From NCBI GenBank assembly GCA_003559585.1, contig PWKX01000162.1:1-11338 (forward strand): a DNA stretch of 11,338 bases. The letters are read 5' to 3'. Each line of letters begins with the position of its first letter. Within the stretch, counting starts at the first letter, position 1. The position numbers were made by a program, and so were the translations under genes. The notes below the pieces were generated by a model, which searched no databases, was not told the DNA's origin, and saw only the letters and a program-made list of their open reading frames with translations. Origin of the DNA: Mollicutes bacterium (GTDB lineage Bacteria > Bacillota_I > Bacilli_A > Izemoplasmatales > Izemoplasmataceae). Positions 1 through 6,878 of the stretch are shown piece by piece.

Positions 1-539
1 CATTAAACAATGTGCGGCACTATCAAGCACTCACAGACATCATCTACAACAAACACTTTAAAAACCAAAGCCATGACATGGTGATTGGTCATTCGATGGG
101 TGGGTTAATCTTGTTAGATATGCTGATGAAACACTACCCACTTCAGGTTAATCAAATTATCATATGTGAATCTTTAATAAACGAACCCAATCAAGCGTTT
201 AAAAATTTGGTGTATCAAAATGAAACTTTAGAAAATCATTTAATTAAGACCATGAAAACAGAACAACCACGGTATCACGATAAACTTTTACAATCGCTTC
301 AAACCCTTAACATCAGAAAAGATGTTAAGGCGATCACCACCCCAATCACATGGATTTATGGCATGAGAGCCTTAAGTCAAGCAGCCTTTAAACAAGCATT
401 ATCGTTTGTTGAACATCCGAATATAACGTTATTAGGCATGCCAAAGACCGCTCATTTTTGTTTGATTGAAGATGATGCGCAGTTTAAAAGTTTACTTAAG
501 CAACATGTAAAACAACATAGAAAGATGGTGGGAGCATGA
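1..539 (+). CDS. Alpha/beta-hydrolase fold protein, 5'-truncated by the window edge
   Basis: The reading frame is open to the left edge (first whole codon at base 3), so the Met codon at 12 is probably internal. About 175 residues are visible from that Met. GHSMGG at residues 26-31 is a classic nucleophile elbow with Ser28, sitting after a hydrophobic strand (DMVI). This serine normally lies some 80-100 residues into the protein, so roughly 60-70 N-terminal residues, including the oxyanion loop, lie outside. His148 in TAHFCLIEDD fits the catalytic histidine. The strand WIYG (114-117) where a catalytic Asp often follows reads GMRALSQ, with no acid there, so the third triad member is unclear. 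The family covers esterases, lipases, C-C hydrolases and haloperoxidase-like enzymes; no substrate can be assigned. The stop codon TGA overlaps an ATG (ATGA) that opens only a 5-codon frame. The ABC-F gene follows 70 bases later and may be cotranscribed. Confidence 0.8.
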   Translation, partial: LNNVRHYQALTDIIYNKHFKNQSHDMVIGHSMGGLILLDMLMKHYPLQVNQIIICESLINEPNQAFKNLVYQNETLENHLIKTMKTEQPRYHDKLLQSLQTLNIRKDVKAITTPITWIYGMRALSQAAFKQALSFVEHPNITLLGMPKTAHFCLIEDDAQFKSLLKQHVKQHRKMVGA

Positions 540-577
540 ACAATTTGCTTTAGCCCTTAAACAAACGTAGGGCAAAT
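536..577 (+). promoter_or_regulatory. Possible leader mini-ORF (MNNLL) and hairpin ahead of the ABC-F gene
   Basis: An ATG at 536 overlaps the hydrolase stop (ATGA) and opens a 5-codon frame, MNNLL, ending at TAG 551-553. Right after it GCCCT (553-557) pairs with AGGGC (569-573) across an 11-base loop. An alternative pairing joins ATTTGC (543-548) to GCAAAT (572-577). No clear -35/-10 pair is visible in this gap, so the ABC-F gene is probably read from upstream. Short leader peptides with alternative hairpins regulate several antibiotic-responsive ABC-F genes; whether this one does so is inference, and the overlap could be accidental. There is no long T-run after the hairpin. Confidence 0.25.
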
Positions 578-609
578 AGGTTTCACACTAAACACTTAAA
601 GGAGCCCCT

Positions 610-2145
610 ATGTTAACTGTAAAAAACTTAACGATTAACGATCAAAAAGACAACGTTGTCTTGATCGACAAGTTGTCGTTTAATGTCAATCCCGGCGATA
701 AAATTGCTGTGATTGGAGAGGAAGGCACCGGCAAATCAACATTGCTTAAATACTTGGTTGACCCAACCTTATGCCCATATGCTAAAGCCACAGGCCATGT
801 CACTGTGCGTGGCAAAATTGGTTATTTAGAACAAGACATTAAAACGAAGTGGCAAGGCGTATCGATTCATGATTTTTTTCTATTAGACCATCCTGATGAC
901 ACGGTAGACATCAGTCAGTATGAATCACTGTCGCTATTAAGCAAAGTGTTAAATCAAGTTAAGCTTGATGAAAACAGTTTAGACATGCAAAAGAAAATCG
1001 GCATGTTTAGTGGTGGTGAGGTTATTAAGTTAGGCTTGGCGAAATTACTGCTACAAGAACCAGATGTGTTATTGCTCGATGAACCGACTAATGATCTAGA
1101 TTTTGAGACGATTTTGTTTTTAGAATCATTCATCTTAGCACAAGAAACACCACTCTTGTTTATTTCACATGATGAACGATTATTAGAAAACACAGCCAAT
1201 CAAATCATACATCTCATGCGCATTCATAAAAAACAAGCCGCCATCACCCATACAGAAGTGATGGGTTATACAGATTATAAACGTTACCGCTTAAAACAAG
1301 ATCAACACCAACAAAAAGTAGTCAATCAAAAACGCCGCCAACACCAAGAAAAACTGACACGGTTTCGTCAAATTTACCAACAAGTCAAACACCAACAAGA
1401 CCAAGCGGTTAGAAACCCGTCGGTGGCTCGGCTACTTGCTAAGAAAATGAAACACTTAAAATCACAAGAACACCGCTACAACCAAGAAGAAGCCAACATA
1501 CAAGACTTACCAGACTTACCAGAGCCCATTGAACTGACCTTCACAAATGCGGTTAAAGTCCCCAGTAAAAAGCTGATTTTAGATTTATCATTGGATGCTT
1601 TAAGCATTGAAAATAGAATCTTATCTAAAAATATACGTTTACTATTAAAAGGCCCTGTTAAAATCGCCATCACGGGTAAAAATGGCTGTGGTAAAACCAC
1701 ATTACTAAAAACGATTTATCAAACCTTAAACAAAAGCAGTGACTTACGTATTGGCTACATGCCACAAGATTATGATGCCTTAGAAGAAGATCAAAGCGTC
1801 TTAGCGTTTTTAAACGCTGAAACCGATCAATCAAAACAAGCGCATGTTAGAAAAATGCTTGGGGCATTAGGGTTTGAAAGATCAGAGATGACGGTGAAAA
1901 CGCATGGTTTATCGGGTGGCCAAAAAACGAAACTATATCTACTAAAGATGGTCATTGAAAACAAACAAGTATTATTACTAGACGAACCGACCAGAAACCT
2001 ATCCCCCTTAAGCGCACCACATATCTATGACATGTTAAATGGCTATGGTGGTGCCCTCATTTGTATCACACACGACCGCAGTTTTATTGAAGCGGTGTTT
2101 GATGATATCTATATCTTAGATGATACAGGGTTAAACAAACATTAA
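610..2145 (+). CDS. ABC-F family ATPase (ribosome-associated, not a transporter)
   Basis: A 511-residue protein with two ABC ATPase domains and no membrane segments, the layout of ABC-F proteins that bind the ribosomal E site. Domain 1 has Walker A GEEGTGKST (36-44), signature SGGE (134-137), Walker B LLLDEPTNDLD with Glu158, and His187 in the H-loop. A Lys/Gln/Arg-rich, probably coiled-coil linker (about 215-300) matches the P-site tRNA interaction motif. Domain 2 has Walker A GKNGCGKTT (356-364), signature LSGGQ (434-438), Walker B LLLDEP with Glu459, and His488. After the second Walker B the sequence reads TRNLSPLS instead of the commoner TNHLD; I recall similar wording in uncharacterised chromosomal ABC-F proteins of Firmicutes. 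Both catalytic glutamates are present, so two active ATPase sites are expected. The length is close to that of Lsa/Vga/Msr-type target-protection proteins, but housekeeping translation factors of this family also fit. AAAGGAG at 598-604 is 5 bases before the ATG. A small membrane-protein gene follows 28 bases downstream. Confidence 0.93.
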   Translation: MLTVKNLTINDQKDNVVLIDKLSFNVNPGDKIAVIGEEGTGKSTLLKYLVDPTLCPYAKATGHVTVRGKIGYLEQDIKTKWQGVSIHDFFLLDHPDDTVDISQYESLSLLSKVLNQVKLDENSLDMQKKIGMFSGGEVIKLGLAKLLLQEPDVLLLDEPTNDLDFETILFLESFILAQETPLLFISHDERLLENTANQIIHLMRIHKKQAAITHTEVMGYTDYKRYRLKQDQHQQKVVNQKRRQHQEKLTRFRQIYQQVKHQQDQAVRNPSVARLLAKKMKHLKSQEHRYNQEEANIQDLPDLPEPIELTFTNAVKVPSKKLILDLSLDALSIENRILSKNIRLLLKGPVKIAITGKNGCGKTTLLKTIYQTLNKSSDLRIGYMPQDYDALEEDQSVLAFLNAETDQSKQAHVRKMLGALGFERSEMTVKTHGLSGGQKTKLYLLKMVIENKQVLLLDEPTRNLSPLSAPHIYDMLNGYGGALICITHDRSFIEAVFDDIYILDDTGLNKH

Positions 2146-2173
2146 AAAAGTCAGACAAGAAGGGAGTCACTTA

Positions 2174-2380
2174 ATGAAGACCATCATTGGCTTATCAGCG
2201 CTACTCATCAGCTTATCACTAACCATGATTGCGGGAGTCTTAGGTGCTGAATATTATGATTATATTTTTGGAGAATTTATCATCAACATCTCACTGATTG
2301 CTTGGGTCATCGTAGCTTTAATCCTTGTGGCTGTTATCATCGGCAATGCTGTTGATGAGACTAAAAAAAATCAAGACTAA
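2174..2380 (+). CDS. Small two-helix membrane protein, unknown function
   Basis: A 68-residue hydrophobic protein I do not recognise. Two membrane helices are predicted by eye, at about residues 4-24 and 36-58, joined by a short acidic/aromatic loop (EYYDYIFGE). A charged tail, DETKKNQD, ends the protein. An N-terminal Lys and a charged C-terminus suggest both ends face the cytoplasm. AGGGAG at 2160-2165 is a good ribosome binding site 8 bases before the ATG. The gene begins 28 bases after the ABC-F stop with no terminator between, so the two are very likely cotranscribed, and a strong terminator follows directly. The pairing could be functional or only operon convenience; the sequence gives no further hint. 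Confidence 0.7.
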   Translation: MKTIIGLSALLISLSLTMIAGVLGAEYYDYIFGEFIINISLIAWVIVALILVAVIIGNAVDETKKNQD

Positions 2381-2386
2381 AAACTT

Positions 2387-2419
2387 AAGATAGATTATTT
2401 TATTTAATCTATCTTTTTT
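2387..2419 (+). terminator. Rho-independent terminator closing the ABC-F unit
   Basis: AAGATAGATTA (2387-2397) pairs perfectly with TAATCTATCTT (2405-2415) over a 7-base loop, and a run of T follows at 2414-2419. It lies 7 bases after the stop codon of the small membrane-protein gene. The stem is AT-rich but 11 bp long. Confidence 0.85.
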
Positions 2420-2485
2420 ATTCATTATAGATATTAAAAATATTATATAATTATGTTGAGATGCCATCGCTTTTTAAGTGCTGTT

Positions 2486-2674
2486 ATGCATCATCTAGGA
2501 TTTCAATATTGGGCACATTGTCTAGCGCCTGCTGTCTAAGCGGTGCGTGATGCCGTTCATCTTTTCGGTTATATCTTATCCGTCTTACACACCTTTAATG
2601 GGTTTTGCATCACAAGTAAGCTGACTGCTGATATCATGGACATCGCCATCATTGTTTTTAAAGAAGTGTTATGA
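2486..2674 (+). pseudogene. Possible gene remnant with an internal stop
   Basis: Reading from ATG 2486, the frame runs MHHLGFQYWAHCLAPAV, meets TAA at 2537-2539, then continues in the same frame without another stop for 44 codons (ending TADIMDIAIIVFKEVL) to TGA at 2672-2674. The second half has a protein-like mix of amphipathic and charged residues and codon use similar to the neighbours. There is no ribosome binding site at either half, and I do not recognise a family. Because TAA is a stop in every likely code, recoding does not rescue it. Chance openness of 60 codons with one stop is quite possible, so this is a weak call. Confidence 0.22.
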
Positions 2675-2698
2675 CCATATTTATCTAGGGGACAAACA

Positions 2699-2732
2699 TG
2701 ATATACTTATAAGTAACGTGAATACTAGGAGG
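2699..2732 (+). promoter_or_regulatory. Extended -10 promoter and ribosome binding site of the dehydrogenase gene
   Basis: TGATATACT at 2699-2707 is an extended -10 element (TG, one base, then TATACT). The -35 region (around 2679-2684, ATTTAT) is poor, as is usual for extended -10 promoters. Transcription would start near 2714. AGGAGG at 2727-2732 is a full-strength ribosome binding site 7 bases before ATG 2740 and fixes that start. Confidence 0.6.
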
Positions 2733-2739
2733 CCGAAAT

Positions 2740-3477
2740 ATGGGAAAATTAGATCATAAAGTTGCCATCATCACAGGTGCAGCTCAAGGCATTGGAGCTG
2801 CCTGTGCTGAACTGTTTATTAAAGAAGGTGCTAAGGTTGTTTTAACCGATATCAATGAAACACTAGGTAAGCAAGTTGCCGCTACATTTCATGAACAAGC
2901 CATGTTTATCACACACGATGTCTCAAAAAGAGCTGATTGGGAACATGTGTTAACAGAAACACGAAAGAGATTCGGTGAGGTTGATGTGTTGGTTAACAAT
3001 GCCGGTATCGTCATTCAAAAACCGTTTGAAGAAGCGACGGATGAAGATTTTCATCTAACCTACAATATCAACCAATTTGGTGTTTATTTAGGCATGCATG
3101 TGTGTTATCCTTCACTAAAAACATCAAAAGAAGGCTCGATTATCAACGTTTCATCGACTTCAGGTTTTGTTGGTAAAGCTGGTCTGATGGCTTATAACGG
3201 TTCAAAGTTTGCCGTTAGAGGCATGACGAAAAGTGCCGCTTTAGAGTTTGCCAAAGATAATATCCGGGTGAACTCAGTCCATCCTGGTTTTATTAAAACT
3301 CCGATGACTGAAGAACATATCAGTGAGGCATACAAACAAAAAGCGATTCAAGACACACCCTTAAAACGTGCTGGTGAGGCATGTGAAGTTGCTAAGATGA
3401 TTCTTTTTCTAGCGTGTGATGATTCAAGCTTTTCAACCGGCAGTGAATTTATCATTGATGGTGGTAGACTGGCTTAA
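2740..3477 (+). CDS. Classical short-chain dehydrogenase/reductase, probably NAD(H)-dependent
   Basis: A 245-residue protein, the usual length for classical SDR enzymes, with a complete motif set. The cofactor loop is TGAAQGIG (12-19), and Asp37 at the end of the second strand (LTDIN) favours NAD(H) over NADP(H). NNAG (86-89) stabilises the core. The catalytic residues fit as Asn111, Ser139, Tyr152 and Lys156 (YNGSK), in the same spacing and even numbering as Streptomyces 3-alpha/20-beta-hydroxysteroid dehydrogenase. HPGFIKTPM (181-189) follows the active site, and the tail ends IIDGGRLA as in FabG and glucose-1-dehydrogenase relatives. The enzyme oxidises an alcohol or reduces a ketone in the cytoplasm, but the substrate cannot be read from sequence; steroid or cyclic-alcohol dehydrogenase names in databases would be by homology only. 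It is a single-gene unit with its own promoter and terminator. Confidence 0.93.
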   Translation: MGKLDHKVAIITGAAQGIGAACAELFIKEGAKVVLTDINETLGKQVAATFHEQAMFITHDVSKRADWEHVLTETRKRFGEVDVLVNNAGIVIQKPFEEATDEDFHLTYNINQFGVYLGMHVCYPSLKTSKEGSIINVSSTSGFVGKAGLMAYNGSKFAVRGMTKSAALEFAKDNIRVNSVHPGFIKTPMTEEHISEAYKQKAIQDTPLKRAGEACEVAKMILFLACDDSSFSTGSEFIIDGGRLA

Positions 3478-3514
3478 ATCTACACGGCATGTTTTATATC
3501 ATACAAAATGACAT

Positions 3515-3539
3515 GGTCCTAAAAATTAGGACCTTTTTT
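3515..3539 (+). terminator. Rho-independent terminator of the dehydrogenase gene
   Basis: GGTCCTAA (3515-3522) pairs with TTAGGACC (3526-3533) over a 3-base AAA loop, followed by six T (3534-3539). It lies 37 bases after the stop codon. Confidence 0.9.
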
Positions 3540-3846
3540 GTTTTAAGGCTTGTTGTTTTTCAAGAGGTACAAAAAAATGGACACTGTTATTAAAACTTTA
3601 AATGATCACTAGCCTTTTAAAATAAAAGCACAAATTAGCACGATGAAGCGTGATTAATGGCTAAAACAATCATAATACCCACCCTATAAAGCGTTAAATC
3701 ACTTGATTTATCCTTTTAAACCCATTAAAATGTAAAAACAACATCACAACAAAAAGTCACATATGTTTGACTTGTGTTATAAACACACATAGCATTTATC
3801 AGCGTATTCATGAAACACACAGCTTTGAATCACGCGAAAGGACACG
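3540..3846. other. AT-rich intergenic stretch, no convincing gene
   Basis: About 300 bases without a supportable coding frame on either strand. An 11-codon frame (3577-3612, MDTVIKTLNDH) follows an AAGAGG, but it is too short to call. The right third carries the promoter and inverted repeats of the next gene, listed separately. The middle (3613-3750) shows only small imperfect hairpins such as AAATCA-CT-TGATTT. Confidence 0.6.
3754..3795 (+). promoter_or_regulatory. Promoter with two inverted repeats ahead of the DUF1097-like gene
   Basis: TTGACT (3767-3772) and TAGCAT (3790-3795) make a -35/-10 pair with an exact 17-base spacer, matching the consensus at 5 and 4 of 6 bases. The spacer holds TGTGTT-ATA-AACACA (3773-3787), a perfect inverted repeat. 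Another, AAGTCA-N8-TGACTT (3754-3759 and 3768-3773), overlaps the -35 box. Either could be an operator. The leader is then about 45 bases, with an imperfect hairpin joining GCGTATTCA (3802-3810) to TGAATCACGC (3826-3835) just before the ribosome binding site. Confidence 0.5.
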
Positions 3847-4374
3847 GTGAATAACATGAAACTTGATAAAATGATTGTCGCACTTACGATCAGTATCTTT
3901 CTCATCGCAGGGATCTTTAGTTTTGCCTATGAATATTATGCGGGGTTAAATGTAGATTTTAACTTAGTCGGTCTTGTTCCAGCGGCCTTTTTAGGTTGGG
4001 CAACGTATGACGCTTTAGGCGGTGGTTCTAAGGGGGTCATCGAAGGCATACTTTCTAACATGAGCGGTGTAGCTTGGTCGGTTGTGATTATATTAATATG
4101 GGATTATGGGTTTGATTATAGTTTAATAGGGGCCTTTGTGTCGGTGGCATTTGGTGCGGGCGCCATGGTGTTTCAAGCGCATCTTAAACGATTAAGATTT
4201 GTACCAGGCACGTTCATTGGCGCCTCAGCCTTTTTTGCCTTAGGCGCCAACATCAATGGCACAACCTTATGGCCCACTGTTTTAGGGTTATTACTGGGTG
4301 TCTTTTTAGGGTTAATCTCAGATGTTTTTGCAAACTATTTAAACGCCAAATCAACCGCTAAGAAAACATCATAA
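3847..4374 (+). CDS. Six-helix membrane protein, DUF1097/YcdZ-like
   Basis: A 175-residue very hydrophobic protein with about six membrane helices (roughly 9-29, 37-55, 72-86, 91-109, 118-134 and 142-162). Features that recall DUF1097 proteins such as E. coli YcdZ are the length, the glycine-rich GWATYDALGGG (50-60) before NMSGVAWSVV (71-80), and a final glycine-rich helix. This family assignment is by eye. No transport substrate is known to me for the family. Two starts are possible. GTG 3847 lies 4 bases after AAAGGA (3837-3842), rather close, while ATG 3856 lies 13 bases after it and gives 172 residues. I keep the GTG without strong preference. The gene stands alone between its own promoter and a terminator. 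Confidence 0.75.
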   Translation: MNNMKLDKMIVALTISIFLIAGIFSFAYEYYAGLNVDFNLVGLVPAAFLGWATYDALGGGSKGVIEGILSNMSGVAWSVVIILIWDYGFDYSLIGAFVSVAFGAGAMVFQAHLKRLRFVPGTFIGASAFFALGANINGTTLWPTVLGLLLGVFLGLISDVFANYLNAKSTAKKTS

Positions 4375-4406
4375 ACACTGGAATGATTGTGTGGGTCAAG
4401 TTAATC

Positions 4407-4436
4407 AATCAAGTCGTAGGGCGGCTTGATTTTTTT
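4407..4436 (+). terminator. Rho-independent terminator of the DUF1097-like gene
   Basis: AATCAAGTCG (4407-4416) pairs with CGGCTTGATT (4422-4431) over a TAGGG loop, with one G-U pair in ten, followed by T to 4436. Confidence 0.88.
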
Positions 4437-4444
4437 ATTGGATC

Positions 4445-4486
4445 AAAAAGGAGGATGATTAAAAAACCATCAGACCCCCTTTTTTT
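4445..4486. terminator. Weaker second hairpin, possibly bidirectional terminator
   Basis: AAAAAGG (4445-4451) can pair with CCTTTTT (4478-4484), with an inner GATG/CATC pairing (4454-4457 and 4468-4471) and internal loops. T-runs occur on the right of the + strand and, read on the - strand, on the left. It sits between the clear terminator and the GH3 promoter, so it may be a back-up insulator; the imperfect stem keeps confidence low. Confidence 0.3.
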
Positions 4487-4499
4487 CGTTCATCCGACA

Positions 4500-4539
4500 T
4501 GCTATAATAAATCGAAAACGTTTTAGTAAATATTGGAGG
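4500..4539 (+). promoter_or_regulatory. GH3 promoter, LacI-type operator and ribosome binding site
   Basis: TGCTATAAT (4500-4508) is a perfect extended -10 element. No good -35 is present (T-run at 4480-4485). The predicted start of transcription, near 4515, falls inside AAAACGTTTT (4515-4524). This is a perfect 10-base CG-centred palindrome of the kind bound by LacI-family repressors, and a bound protein there would block initiation. GGAGG (4535-4539) is 7 bases before ATG 4547 and fixes the start of the GH3 gene. A second site with the same AAAMCGKTTT pattern lies in the GH94 promoter (7989-7998). Confidence 0.7.
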
Positions 4540-4546
4540 CATCATC

Positions 4547-6733
4547 ATGAATAACATTCCATTAAAAGATAAGATTAAGTTAACCAGTGGCCAAGGCAAT
4601 TGGCATTTATTTGAAAGTCAGCACATCGAGGGTAGACGCATCAATGTGGCCGATGGGCCACATGGTGTTAGGGTTTATGGTAAAAAGGTCACAGACGGTG
4701 ATTTTTTAAGTAAAACCTACTTACAACCGACGACGTTATTTCCAAGCGCATCGGCGATGGCCTCAACATGGAACAAAGCGTTAATTGAAAGCGTCGGTCA
4801 AACGATCGGCAAAGAGTGCGCGTATCACGAGGTCGATGTGTTGCTTGGACCAGGCATCAACTTAAAGCGTAGTCCGCTTGGGGGCCGTAACTTTGAGTAT
4901 TACAGTGAAGACCCATATTTAACCAGTGAAATGGCGCAAGGGTTTGTGCGTGGTGTGCAAAGTCAAAACGTTGGCGCTTGTATCAAACACTTTGGTTTAA
5001 ATGAACAAGAAACCATGCGCCGTTTTGTTGATGTGAGTATTGATGCGCGCACCTTGCATGAGATGTACTTATATCCGTTTTATAAGATCATCCAAAAAGA
5101 AAACCCATGGATGATCATGAGCAGTTACAACAAACTCAATGGTGCATACGCTTCAGAATCATCTGAGCTTTTACAAGATATCTTGCGAAAACAATGGGGT
5201 TATGATGGGGTGGTTGTCTCTGATTGGGGCGCGGTGCAAGATAAAGTTAAATCACTTAAAAATGGCATGAACGTTGAGATGCCTGGGCCTTCTTCGTTTG
5301 AAAAAGATGTAGAAACCGCTTTAAAAAACAACACGCTTAGTGAAGCTGAATTAGACGACAGTTTAAACCCTGTTTTTGCCTTACATGAGAAGCTAAAAGA
5401 CACTAAAAAACCATCGTCCATTGATTTAGACAAGCACCATCAAGTCGCCCAAGCGGTCGCAAGAGAAGCGTTGGTGTTGCTAGAAAATGATGGCATCTTA
5501 CCGGTTAAAAACACAGAACAAGCCATCGGCATCATTGGTCAATTTGCCAAAGAACCAAGAACCAACGGTGGGGGCAGCGCCACGGTAAAACCTTACCGTC
5601 AAGAAATTCCGTATGACGCATTTTCAAACGTCTTTTCAAACCTAAGTTATGCACAAGGGTATGAAGAAAACGACACATCAGAAGCTCAGTTAGAAGCTGC
5701 GAGGCAAGTGGCTAAAGACAGTGACATTGTCTTTTTCTTCACCGGCACCACCGAATCGATTGAAACCGAAGGGAAAGACCGTGAACATATGGCCTTACCC
5801 GCAGGCCACTTGCGTGTGTTTGATGCCATCCGTAAAGTGAACGATAACATTGTGGTGCTTTTATCTAACGGCAGTGCCTTAGATTTAAGGGCCATTCAAG
5901 CTGGGTCCCGTGCCATCTTGGAAACGTGGTTTTTAGGTGGTGCGGCCGCACAAGCGGTGGTTGATGTGATCACTGGTCATGTTAGCCCCAGTGGACGCCT
6001 ACAAGAAACCTTCCCCTTAACATTAAAGCACACACCACATTACGGCACGTTCCCACCATTAAAAACCGCCAATTATCACCATGACTTAATCATGAACGGT
6101 TACCGTTATTATGACACCCATGACTATGCGGTGTTATACCCATTTGGTTATGGGTTAAGTTATGCTGATATTGAATACACCGCCATTAAATGGCATGAAG
6201 ATAAACGACAAGTTGCGGTGACTTTGCACAACCACAGCGACATCAGCGCTTATGAAACGGTGCAAGTCTACCTTAGCGCCCAACTTAAACATATTGTTAA
6301 ACCGCATCATGAATTAAAAGCGTTTAAAAAAGCATGGGTGCCTGCGCATGAAACCATCACACTTACCATCGATTTACCCTTAGAAACGTTTGAAACGTAT
6401 GATGAAAAGCTGCATAAGTTTGTGGTTTATAATGGGACCTATCACGCGGGGGTGGGCCGTCATAGCCGTGATATCTATGATATAAAAACCTTTACCATCA
6501 CCGGTGAAACCGATTATGTGCCACCAATCACCTTTGACTACCCAGTTAAATACCTAGAACTCTTTTTCCCATCCTGGTTTGCTTTCATCGAAAACGAGTT
6601 TAGAAGCTTGTGGTGGCACGAAAAAGAAGAACCCATTTGGCGCATCTTAGACCGTTACCAACGCCATGAAGACGTACCACAAGTCGTCATGGATGTCATC
6701 ACCGCTAAGCTTAAAGAAGACTTGAAAAACTAG
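4547..6733 (+). CDS. Glycoside hydrolase family 3, beta-glucosidase-like, cytoplasmic
   Basis: A 728-residue GH3 enzyme that releases terminal beta-linked sugars, most likely glucose, with retention of configuration. The N-terminal barrel has DGPHGVR (36-42; Asp36 for substrate binding), LLGPGINLKRSPLGGRNFEY (99-118), IKHFGLNEQE (146-155; Lys147-His148) and the nucleophile motif GVVVSDWGAV with Asp226. The second domain carries TEGKDREHMALP (407-418), where Glu408 is the probable acid/base. GGGSATVKPY (341-350) and YPFGYGLSY (531-539) are also typical of the family. A fibronectin-III-like domain spans about 550-645. No signal peptide is present, so it acts on imported oligosaccharides inside the cell. 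After the usual family end, an extra tail of about 75 residues (654-728) is rich in aromatic and charged residues and is unexplained. The gene has its own operator-bearing promoter, and the LacI regulator follows 164 bases later. Confidence 0.95.
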   Translation: MNNIPLKDKIKLTSGQGNWHLFESQHIEGRRINVADGPHGVRVYGKKVTDGDFLSKTYLQPTTLFPSASAMASTWNKALIESVGQTIGKECAYHEVDVLLGPGINLKRSPLGGRNFEYYSEDPYLTSEMAQGFVRGVQSQNVGACIKHFGLNEQETMRRFVDVSIDARTLHEMYLYPFYKIIQKENPWMIMSSYNKLNGAYASESSELLQDILRKQWGYDGVVVSDWGAVQDKVKSLKNGMNVEMPGPSSFEKDVETALKNNTLSEAELDDSLNPVFALHEKLKDTKKPSSIDLDKHHQVAQAVAREALVLLENDGILPVKNTEQAIGIIGQFAKEPRTNGGGSATVKPYRQEIPYDAFSNVFSNLSYAQGYEENDTSEAQLEAARQVAKDSDIVFFFTGTTESIETEGKDREHMALPAGHLRVFDAIRKVNDNIVVLLSNGSALDLRAIQAGSRAILETWFLGGAAAQAVVDVITGHVSPSGRLQETFPLTLKHTPHYGTFPPLKTANYHHDLIMNGYRYYDTHDYAVLYPFGYGLSYADIEYTAIKWHEDKRQVAVTLHNHSDISAYETVQVYLSAQLKHIVKPHHELKAFKKAWVPAHETITLTIDLPLETFETYDEKLHKFVVYNGTYHAGVGRHSRDIYDIKTFTITGETDYVPPITFDYPVKYLELFFPSWFAFIENEFRSLWWHEKEEPIWRILDRYQRHEDVPQVVMDVITAKLKEDLKN

Positions 6734-6844
6734 CTTCTCATCATCAATGACTTGTGTTTTTGGGGCCGTCGTTGAAAAAAGGTTTCACCCACAACGCTGC
6801 CAAAAGATACATGGCATGAACGATTGATAAATAAGACCACGAAT

Positions 6845-6876
6845 ACTGAAAATCCAGTCTGAGATTTTCAGTTTTC
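6845..6876 (+). terminator. Hairpin between GH3 and lacI: terminator or operator
   Basis: ACTGAAAATC (6845-6854) pairs perfectly with GATTTTCAGT (6863-6872) over an 8-base loop, and TTTTC follows. It could end GH3 transcription, although the T-run is short. It also covers the place of the -35 box (about 6859-6864) of the lacI promoter, so it could instead be a protein-binding site for control of lacI. The remaining part of the gap (6734-6844) has no other clear signal. Confidence 0.5.
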
Positions 6877-6878
6877 TA

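Larger units (their letters stand above)
2420..2739. other. Gene-poor stretch with possible decayed frame and a promoter
   Basis: No intact gene is visible on either strand. The first 40 bases are very AT-rich and contain a lone TATAAT at 2446-2451 without a good -35. A frame with one internal stop (2486-2674) and the promoter of the dehydrogenase gene, both listed separately, fill the rest. Nothing else convincing is seen. Confidence 0.6.

Noticed and set aside
954..1199. Reverse-strand frame inside the ABC-F gene
   Set aside because: It is a shadow of a well-supported gene; the product is Ser/Asn-rich with no family features and no ribosome binding site.
3577..3612. 11-codon frame MDTVIKTLNDH after AAGAGG
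   Set aside because: Too short, with no clear promoter and a 9-base gap from the purine run; not distinguishable from chance.
6755..6816. Possible long hairpin TTTTGG/CCAAAA with inner CGTTG/CAACG after GH3
   Set aside because: Large internal loops and no T-run; weaker than the repeat at 6845-6872.
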